A stretch of DNA of 64,000 nucleotides. Source: Flavobacterium psychrolimnae. GTDB taxonomy: Bacteria; Bacteroidota; Bacteroidia; Flavobacteriales; Flavobacteriaceae. Below the pieces are notes generated by a model. That model was not told the DNA's origin, made no database searches, and worked only from the letters and a program-made list of their open reading frames with translations. This document shows positions 58,410 to 64,000 of the stretch, piece by piece. The DNA lies in contig NZ_QNUX01000009.1 of assembly GCF_003312425.1 (NCBI RefSeq), positions 1 through 64,000 of the forward strand, in the 5' to 3' direction. The position numbers were made by a program, and so were the translations under genes. Every line of letters starts with the position of its first letter. Position 1 is the stretch's first letter.

Positions 58410-59326
58410 TGAATAAAACAATACGCATAGGAACCCGCGATAGTGAACTCGCACTTTGGCAAGCCCACACCGTCGAAAAAAAGCTAAATGATTTAGGGTA
58501 TAAAACCGAAATTTTAGCGGTAAAATCACAAGGAGATATCATCCTTGACAAACCACTTTACGAATTAGGAATCACAGGAATTTTTACTAAAACGCTCGAT
58601 ATTGCCATGATTAATGGTCAGGTCGATATTGCGGTGCATTCCATGAAAGACGTTCCTACTGCTTTGCCAATAGGAATCGTACAAGCGGCTGTTCTGGAAA
58701 GAGCGAATACGTTGGATATTTTGGTACACAAAGGAAACCTTGATTTTCTTAATGGCGAAGGTACAATTGCTACAGGAAGTTTGCGTCGTCAAGCACAATG
58801 GTTAAATAAATATCCCAATCACAAAGTAGTGGATTTGCGTGGAAATGTCAATACCAGAATGCAAAAATTGCAGGAAAGCGATTGGAACGGAGCTGTTTTT
58901 GCGGCAGCAGGATTGGAAAGAATCAACTTGAAACCGTCCAATTATATTGATTTGGATTGGATGATTCCAGCGCCGGCTCAAGGCGCAATGGTCGTTGTAG
59001 CGATGGCTGATGATGAATTCTCCAGACAAGCGCTAAACGAACTTAACGATATTGATACCGAAGTTTGTACACATATCGAAAGACAGTTTTTAAAAACACT
59101 CGAAGGCGGTTGTACGGCACCAATTGGCGCTTTAGCAGTTTTTGTAGAAGATGATATTTTGTTTAAAGGCGTTTTATTCTCTATCGATGGAAAGCAAAAA
59201 ATCGAAATCGAAAAAACCGTTCCGATGCAAGAATGGAAGAAATTAGGCTTTTATTGTGCCAAAGAAATTTTAGAAAATGGCGGAGCAGAATTGATGACAG
59301 CAATTAAAATTAATTTGAAGAAATAA
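58409..59326 (+). CDS. hemC: Porphobilinogen deaminase (hydroxymethylbilane synthase)
   Basis: Condenses four porphobilinogen molecules into hydroxymethylbilane. The 305 residues show IRIGTRDSELALWQAHTVEK, AVHSMKDVPTALPIGIVQAA, TGSLRRQAQWLNKYPNHKVV (substrate-binding Arg residues), DLRGNVNTRMQKL and the dipyrromethane-cofactor Cys in LEGGCTAPIGALA (near 235). It overlaps hemA and hemD by single bases, indicating tight translational coupling. Confidence 0.97.
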   Translation: MNKTIRIGTRDSELALWQAHTVEKKLNDLGYKTEILAVKSQGDIILDKPLYELGITGIFTKTLDIAMINGQVDIAVHSMKDVPTALPIGIVQAAVLERANTLDILVHKGNLDFLNGEGTIATGSLRRQAQWLNKYPNHKVVDLRGNVNTRMQKLQESDWNGAVFAAAGLERINLKPSNYIDLDWMIPAPAQGAMVVVAMADDEFSRQALNELNDIDTEVCTHIERQFLKTLEGGCTAPIGALAVFVEDDILFKGVLFSIDGKQKIEIEKTVPMQEWKKLGFYCAKEILENGGAELMTAIKINLKK

Positions 59327-60009
59327 TGAGCCAAACAAGCATTTTATCCACCAAAACATTGTCGGCAGAACAAAGACAAGTATTTCTTGATGCTAATTTT
59401 GATCTTTTAGAACAAGATTTTATCGAAATCAAAAACAACCTTTTTGAACTGAAAACAATCCACAACAACTTAATTTTTAGTAGCCAAAATGCTGTTTTAA
59501 GTTTGATAGAACAAAACGGTTGGGAAGTTTTAAAGACTAAACCTGTTTTTTGTGTAGGTATTAAAACTAAGGAATTACTGGAGTCGCATGGCTTTACAGT
59601 TGATGTTTATTTGGATTACGCATCTGAATTAGCTGAAATAATCACTTTAATTTACAATAAGGAAAGCTATACTTTTTTGAGCGGAAATTTGCGTAAAGAA
59701 ACGTTGCCTGAAGCATTAAAAAGTGCAGGAATAACGTTTAATGAAATCGAAGTGTATCAAACAACTCTAGCGCCTTTTAAAATATCAGACCAAGAAAATT
59801 TTGACGGAATTCTATTTTTTAGCCCATCTGGCGTTGAAAGTTATTTGACAAATAATAAAATTAAGAATGAAGTTTGTTTTTGCATAGGCACTACTACAGC
59901 ATCAGCATTAGAGACAAAGAAAATTAAAAACATAGTAATTGCCGAAACGCCAACTATCGAAGAGGTGATTGAAGAAGTTATTGAATATTATAAAACGGAA
60001 AGCATCTAG
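59326..60009 (+). CDS. hemD: Uroporphyrinogen-III synthase
   Basis: Cyclises and rearranges hydroxymethylbilane to uroporphyrinogen III. The 227-residue sequence is poorly conserved, as in the family: [16 protein letters not shown] at the start, [40 protein letters not shown], and the two-domain hinge segment [20 protein letters not shown] followed by [16 protein letters not shown]. Identification rests on these HemD-like motifs and the position between hemC and hemE. The start overlaps hemC by one base. Confidence 0.9.
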   Translation: MSQTSILSTKTLSAEQRQVFLDANFDLLEQDFIEIKNNLFELKTIHNNLIFSSQNAVLSLIEQNGWEVLKTKPVFCVGIKTKELLESHGFTVDVYLDYASELAEIITLIYNKESYTFLSGNLRKETLPEALKSAGITFNEIEVYQTTLAPFKISDQENFDGILFFSPSGVESYLTNNKIKNEVCFCIGTTTASALETKKIKNIVIAETPTIEEVIEEVIEYYKTESI

Positions 60010-60031
60010 CAATCTGCTAAAATTTAAATAC

Positions 60032-61057
60032 ATGATTAAGAACGACCTATTTTTAAGAGCACTAAAAGGAGAAACAGTACAACGTCCACCAGTTTGGATG
60101 ATGCGTCAAGCAGGAAGATATTTACCGGAATTCATCGCTTTGCGTGATAAATATGATTTTTTCACCCGTTGTCAAACGCCAGAATTAGCTGCTGAAATCA
60201 CCGTACAACCAATAAGAAGAATTGCACCGGATGCTGCGATTTTGTTTTCGGATATTTTGGTAATTCCTCAAGCAATGGGAATCGAAGTAGAGATGAAACC
60301 TAATTTTGGTCCTTATTTACCAAATCCAATTCGTACAATTCAGGATGTGGAAAAAGTTATCGTTCCAGATGTTCATGAAACATTAGGGTACGTTTTTGAC
60401 GCAATCAAATTGACCAAAGAAATGTTGAATGATGAGGTGCCGTTAATTGGTTTCGCGGGTTCTCCTTGGACAATTATGTGTTATGCAGTGGAAGGAAAAG
60501 GTTCTAAAAGCTTTGATATGGCCAAAGGATTTTGTTTCCAACATCCAGAAGCAGCGCACGTTTTATTGCAAAAAATTACAGACACCACCATTTTATATTT
60601 GAAAGAAAAAGTAAAAGCGGGAGTCAATGCCGTTCAAATTTTTGATTCTTGGGGCGGAATGTTGTCTCCGGTTGATTATCAGGAATTCTCTTGGAAATAC
60701 ATCAACCAAATCATTGAAGCATTGGCTGATGATGCACCGGTAATTGTTTTCGGAAAAGGATGTTGGTTTGCATTAGGTGAAATGGGAAAAAGTAGAGCTT
60801 CTGCGTTAGGAGTTGATTGGACTTGTTCTCCAAGAAACGCAAGATACTTGTCTGGTGGAAATATCACGTTGCAAGGAAATTTTGATCCATCAAGATTGTT
60901 GTCGCCAATTCCGGTGATTAAGAAAATGGTGCATGAAATGATTGATGAATTCGGAAAAGACAAATACATCGTGAATTTGGGTCACGGAATTTTACCAAAT
61001 ATTCCTGTGGATCACGCGAAAGCGTTTATTGATGCAGTGAAGGAATACAATCAGTAA
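60032..61057 (+). CDS. hemE: Uroporphyrinogen decarboxylase
   Basis: Converts uroporphyrinogen III to coproporphyrinogen III. The 341 residues include [20 protein letters not shown] (signature near 17-36), [40 protein letters not shown] and [20 protein letters not shown]. The frame begins at 59969 and would overlap hemD, but [14 protein letters not shown] at 60032 is the normal family start and gives a 22-base gap. Confidence 0.96.
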   Translation: MIKNDLFLRALKGETVQRPPVWMMRQAGRYLPEFIALRDKYDFFTRCQTPELAAEITVQPIRRIAPDAAILFSDILVIPQAMGIEVEMKPNFGPYLPNPIRTIQDVEKVIVPDVHETLGYVFDAIKLTKEMLNDEVPLIGFAGSPWTIMCYAVEGKGSKSFDMAKGFCFQHPEAAHVLLQKITDTTILYLKEKVKAGVNAVQIFDSWGGMLSPVDYQEFSWKYINQIIEALADDAPVIVFGKGCWFALGEMGKSRASALGVDWTCSPRNARYLSGGNITLQGNFDPSRLLSPIPVIKKMVHEMIDEFGKDKYIVNLGHGILPNIPVDHAKAFIDAVKEYNQ

Positions 61058-61086
61058 ACAGTATTCAGTCGCAGTTTTCAATTTTT

Positions 61087-61125
61087 TTATTTTCTGCAAG
61101 GTTTCTAAAAACTTGCAGAAAATAA
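61087..61125. repeat. Perfect 14-bp inverted repeat after hemE
   Basis: TTATTTTCTGCAAG (61087-61100) pairs with CTTGCAGAAAATAA (61112-61125) around an 11-base loop. It has no T-run, so an intrinsic terminator is unlikely. It lies in the leader of the GNAT gene (ATG 61143), preceded by CAGT words. Confidence 0.7.
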
Positions 61126-61142
61126 AAAACAAAACACTATTT

Positions 61143-61691
61143 ATGGAATCATTAATACATAAAACGGAATCTTTTCATGTAGCCGCATTAAAATCAGAAG
61201 ACGCATTAAGTCTTAATGAATTAATGGTTTCTAATACAGAAAGATTTAAAAGATATTTTCCAAAAACGCTTTCCAAAAACTTGACTATTGAAGCATCTGA
61301 AAATTATATTTCAAGTAAAAACAAAGAAATTCAATCGAGTTATGAATTTACGTATGCTATTAAAGAAAATGCTACTCAAAATATAGCTGGACTTATAATT
61401 ATCAAAGAATTGAATTGGGATTCGAAACAAGGTGAATTTGCATACTGTATTGGTTATCAATATGAAGGAAAAGGATGGATGTCGAAAGCCATAAAAGAAG
61501 TTTCAAATTATGCCTTTAACAATTTACATTTAAAAACGCTTCAAATAATAGCACACCAAAGCAACTTTGCAAGTATAAAAGTTGCCCAGAATTGTGATTT
61601 TATATGGAGAAGAACATTAGAAAATGAATATACTCCTCCTAATGAATTGCCATTAGATATGGAACTATACGAACTTAAAAATGAAAAATAA
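61143..61691 (+). CDS. GNAT-family acetyltransferase within the heme operon
   Basis: A 182-residue protein of the RimJ/RimL type (N-acetyltransferase family). It has the acetyl-CoA-binding region FAYCIGYQYEGKGWMSKAIK (R/Q-x-x-G-x-G/A-type), EVSNYAFNNLHLKTLQIIAH and the C-terminal SNFASIKVAQNCDFIWRRTL. The frame can begin at 61113, but that stretch lies in the palindromic leader, so MESLIHKTESF at 61143 is chosen. The stop overlaps hemF by 11 bases. Its acceptor is unknown; no role in heme synthesis is known for such proteins. Confidence 0.88.
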   Translation: MESLIHKTESFHVAALKSEDALSLNELMVSNTERFKRYFPKTLSKNLTIEASENYISSKNKEIQSSYEFTYAIKENATQNIAGLIIIKELNWDSKQGEFAYCIGYQYEGKGWMSKAIKEVSNYAFNNLHLKTLQIIAHQSNFASIKVAQNCDFIWRRTLENEYTPPNELPLDMELYELKNEK

Positions 61692-62592
61692 ATTTTACAC
61701 ATACATACAAAACCTTCAAGACCAAATCTGTAAAGGGTTGGAAACGGTTGAAGGTCAAGCCAAATTCCGTGAAGACCTTTGGGAACGTCCGGAAGGCGGA
61801 GGCGGAAGAACACGCGTAATAGAGAACGGAACTGTTTTCGAAAAAGGCGGAGTTAATATTTCTGCAGTTCACGGAAAATTACCGGAAGCCATGCAAAAAA
61901 TGTTCAACGTTGGTGAAGCTGATTTTTTTGCTTGCGGACTGAGTCTGGTATTGCATCCAAAAAATCCAATGGTGCCAACTGTTCACGCAAACTGGCGTTA
62001 TTTCGAAATGTACGATGACAACGGAAATGTAATCCAGCAATGGTTTGGAGGCGGACAGGATTTAACACCGTATTATCTGTTTGAAGAAGATGCAATTCAT
62101 TTTCATCAAACCTGTAAAACGGCATGCGATAAACACAATCCGGAGTTTTATCCAAAATACAAGAAACAATGCGATTCCTATTTTTGGAACGCCCATCGTA
62201 ATGAAGCACGCGGAATTGGCGGATTGTTTTTCGATTATTGCAAAGCAACAGATACAATGTCAATGCAAGATTGGTACAACTTTGTAACCGAAGTTGGTAA
62301 TAGTTTCCTTGAAGCCTATGTTCCAATTGTAGAAAAAAGAAAAGATTTAGCCTATACTCCAGAGCAAAGAACGTGGCAGGAAATCCGTCGCGGTCGTTAT
62401 GTGGAGTTTAATTTGGTACACGACAAAGGCACTTTATTTGGACTAAAAACCAACGGAAGAATCGAAAGCATTCTGATGAGTTTACCACCACATGTGCAAT
62501 GGGTTTACGATCATCACGCTGAAGCCGGAAGCGAAGAAGAAAAATTAGTAAACGTATTAGAGAATCCAAGAAATTGGATTGCAGATTGTTGA
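61681..62592 (+). CDS. hemF: Oxygen-dependent coproporphyrinogen III oxidase
   Basis: Decarboxylates coproporphyrinogen III to protoporphyrinogen IX using O2. The 303 residues are typical: ERPEGGGGRTRVIENGTVFE, VHANWRYFEMYDDNG, FGGGQDLTPYYLFEEDAIHF and RRGRYVEFNLVHDKGTLFG. The presence of hemF rather than hemN shows the aerobic route, consistent with HemJ downstream. The start overlaps the GNAT gene by 11 bases. Confidence 0.97.
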   Translation: MKNKFYTYIQNLQDQICKGLETVEGQAKFREDLWERPEGGGGRTRVIENGTVFEKGGVNISAVHGKLPEAMQKMFNVGEADFFACGLSLVLHPKNPMVPTVHANWRYFEMYDDNGNVIQQWFGGGQDLTPYYLFEEDAIHFHQTCKTACDKHNPEFYPKYKKQCDSYFWNAHRNEARGIGGLFFDYCKATDTMSMQDWYNFVTEVGNSFLEAYVPIVEKRKDLAYTPEQRTWQEIRRGRYVEFNLVHDKGTLFGLKTNGRIESILMSLPPHVQWVYDHHAEAGSEEEKLVNVLENPRNWIADC

Positions 62593-62680
62593 TTAACGAT
62601 TTTTGATTTCAGATTTTCTGTTATCACCAATTCGTTTTAAATCATAAATCAGCAATCGCTAATCTAAAATCATAAATCAT
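62593..62680. repeat. GATTTTTGATT-word repeat between hemF and hemB
   Basis: TTGATTAACGATTTTTGATT follows the hemF stop; TAAATCATAAATCAGCAATC and TCTAAAATCATAAATC precede the hemB ATG in the opposite sense. It belongs to the same degenerate family as the gap at 50.1 kb. Confidence 0.6.
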
Positions 62681-63673
62681 ATGTTCCCATTACACAGAGG
62701 CAGAAGATTAAGAACAAACGAATCCATAAGAAGTTTGGTTCGTGAAACCAGTTTGAGTCCATCGGATTTTATGTTTCCTATGTTTATTGCTGAAGGTGAA
62801 AACTACAAAGTAGAAATTCCTTCGATGCCAGGAATATTTCGTCGTTCGATAGATTTAACGGTAGAAGAAGTCAAAGAAATATTTGCATTAGGAATTCGTG
62901 CCGTGAATATTTATGTAAAAGTCAGTGAAAATTTAAAAGATAACGAAGGAAATGAAGCTTGGAATCCAAACGGATTAATGCAAAATGCCATCCGTGCGAT
63001 TAAGGCCGCTTGTCCGGAAATGATTGTAATGCCTGATGTAGCTTTGGACCCCTATTCCATTTATGGACATGACGGAATCATTGCAAACGGTGATGTAGAA
63101 AACGATTCGACGAACGTAGCTTTGGTAAAAATGGCTGTTTCTCATGCGCAAGCGGGTGCCGATTTTGTAGCGCCATCAGACATGATGGACGGACGTGTAT
63201 TGCGTTTGCGCGAAGGTCTGGACGCTGCCGGTTTTCATAACGTAGGAATCATGAGTTATTCAGCAAAATATGCTTCTGCATTTTACGGACCTTTCCGTGA
63301 TGCATTAGACAGCGCTCCTGTTGAAGCCACTGAAATTCCAAAAGACAAAAAAACATACCAAATGGATTATGCTAATCGTATCGAAGCCATTAAAGAAGCG
63401 TTGTGGGACGTGGAAGAGGGCGCCGATATGGTTATGGTAAAACCTGGAATTGCGTATTTAGACATCGTTCGTGAAGTTAAAAACGCGGTAAATGTTCCGG
63501 TAACGGTATACCACGTTTCGGGAGAATATGCAATGATCAAAGCCGCTGCCGAAAGAGGTTGGTTAGATCATGATCAGATAATGATGGAACAACTAATGTG
63601 TATCAAACGCGCCGGAGCCAGTTTGATTTCGACTTATTTTGCCAAAGAAGCCGCAATACTTTTAAACAAATAA
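62681..63673 (+). CDS. hemB: Delta-aminolevulinic acid dehydratase (porphobilinogen synthase), Asp-type
   Basis: Condenses two ALA molecules to porphobilinogen. The 330 residues include the Schiff-base Lys regions MSYSAKYASAFYGPFRDA (near 199) and MVMVKPGIAYLDIVREV (near 253). The metal-site segment DVALDPYSIYGHDG (near 120-133) has Ala/Asp/Asp instead of the three Cys of zinc enzymes such as E. coli HemB. This is the Mg/K-dependent (Pseudomonas-like) type by established family knowledge. It is separated from hemF by a degenerate repeat. A DinB-like gene begins 2 bases after the stop. Confidence 0.96.
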   Translation: MFPLHRGRRLRTNESIRSLVRETSLSPSDFMFPMFIAEGENYKVEIPSMPGIFRRSIDLTVEEVKEIFALGIRAVNIYVKVSENLKDNEGNEAWNPNGLMQNAIRAIKAACPEMIVMPDVALDPYSIYGHDGIIANGDVENDSTNVALVKMAVSHAQAGADFVAPSDMMDGRVLRLREGLDAAGFHNVGIMSYSAKYASAFYGPFRDALDSAPVEATEIPKDKKTYQMDYANRIEAIKEALWDVEEGADMVMVKPGIAYLDIVREVKNAVNVPVTVYHVSGEYAMIKAAAERGWLDHDQIMMEQLMCIKRAGASLISTYFAKEAAILLNK

Positions 63674-63675
63674 AC

Positions 63676-64000
63676 ATGAAAAAATGTTTAATAATAGCGG
63701 TTTTATTGCTTTCCAATAGCATTTTTGCACAAGTTGAGGTAGTTTCCACTTTTGTCGAGAAATGGGATAATTCCAAAGATTATTTAGTAGCCGTTGCAGA
63801 AGCTATGCCGGAAGATAAATATGATTACAAACCAACTGCCCGTGAAATGTCATTTAGAGAACAGTTATTTCACATACAAGAGAATATGAATTGGTTGAGT
63901 ACAACGCATTTTTCGGAAGAGAAATATGTGAAAAAAGAAGCGGTAAAAGAACTTTCGAAAGCGCAAATGATCCAAGAAATAAAAGTCTCTTTTGATAAAG
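63676..64000 (+). CDS. Secreted DinB-like protein, 5' part
   Basis: An open frame starting at ATG 63676 runs off the right edge (108 codons seen). It has a signal peptide (KKCLIIAVLLLSNSIFAQ, cleavage after about residue 19). A DinB-type four-helix core follows, visible in FVEKWDNSKDYLVAVAEAMP and SFREQLFHIQENMNWLSTTH. The His of that last segment is at a metal-ligand position typical of DinB/YfiT proteins. The signal peptide is uncommon for the family. It follows hemB by 2 bases and may be co-transcribed. Confidence 0.85.
   Translation, partial: MKKCLIIAVLLLSNSIFAQVEVVSTFVEKWDNSKDYLVAVAEAMPEDKYDYKPTAREMSFREQLFHIQENMNWLSTTHFSEEKYVKKEAVKELSKAQMIQEIKVSFDK

Noticed and set aside
59969..60031. 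N-terminal extension of HemE overlapping hemD
   Set aside because: It is Lys-rich and unlike any HemE start; the ATG at 60032 begins the conserved sequence.

Overview
This window is AT-rich chromosomal DNA from a member of the Bacteroidota, most likely Flavobacterium or a close relative. The evidence is the gene content (DUF4175, DUF4837, HU-CCDC81/SPOR protein, eukaryote-type GlnRS, hotdog thioesterase, ECF sigma with a barrel-tailed anti-sigma, class-typical lipoproteins) and the repeated TAnnTTTG -7 promoter box of this phylum upstream of many starts. It is mostly housekeeping DNA. The only transposon is the 3' tail of an IS3-family element at the left edge. No CRISPR array, rRNA or prophage was seen.

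Layout. 1-6.2 kb: IS3 tail, tex, a small secreted protein, a DUF1294 membrane protein, a DUF4143 ATPase with a striking palindromic operator array, and rpiB. Then comes a 741-base AT-rich gap (5.2-6.0 kb) carrying a cluster of DnaA-box-like sequences; I propose it as a candidate replication origin. 6.3-16 kb: rnr, a GIN-domain protein, a LysE-type exporter, tRNA-Cys with two decayed tandem copies of its 3' end, folB, glnS, a YtxH/holin-like/small-protein trio, an SPFH protein and a beta-barrel protein. 16-25.4 kb: gltX, the giant DUF4175 protein, ybeY and mnmG. Three identical 16-bp ParB parS-type sites lie between ybeY and mnmG, one inside the ybeY coding end, and a fourth follows mnmG. A methyltransferase and an OmpH-like lipoprotein come next.

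25.4-38.4 kb: a long nested hairpin element, a Pif1-type helicase, SPOR protein, dprA, trpS, plsC, an ECF sigma/anti-sigma/lipoprotein operon, recA, thioesterase, DoxX and holB. 38.7-50.6 kb: pgk, a LysM lytic transglycosylase, a DUF4837 lipoprotein, ElaA-type GNAT, a reverse-strand envelope block (rnpA, DUF4349, S41 protease, double OmpA), plsC plus acyl-ACP desaturase, an HD hydrolase and an unknown protein.

50.7-63.7 kb is a heme supercluster. On the reverse strand, an AraC regulator is followed by hemH, a MATE transporter, hemJ, an orphan histidine kinase and an enoyl-CoA hydratase. Divergently, hemA-hemC-hemD-hemE-(GNAT)-hemF-hemB run forward. Only hemL is missing for a complete C5 route from glutamyl-tRNA (supplied by gltX) to protoheme. 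The window ends in a secreted DinB-like protein.

The intergenic gaps hold several families of short degenerate inverted repeats that recur across the window. The most unusual items are the candidate oriC plus parS cluster about 16 kb apart, the alternating 9-bp half-site array that overlaps the promoter of the DUF4143 ATPase, the nested hairpin element, and the tandem tRNA-Cys 3'-end relics.
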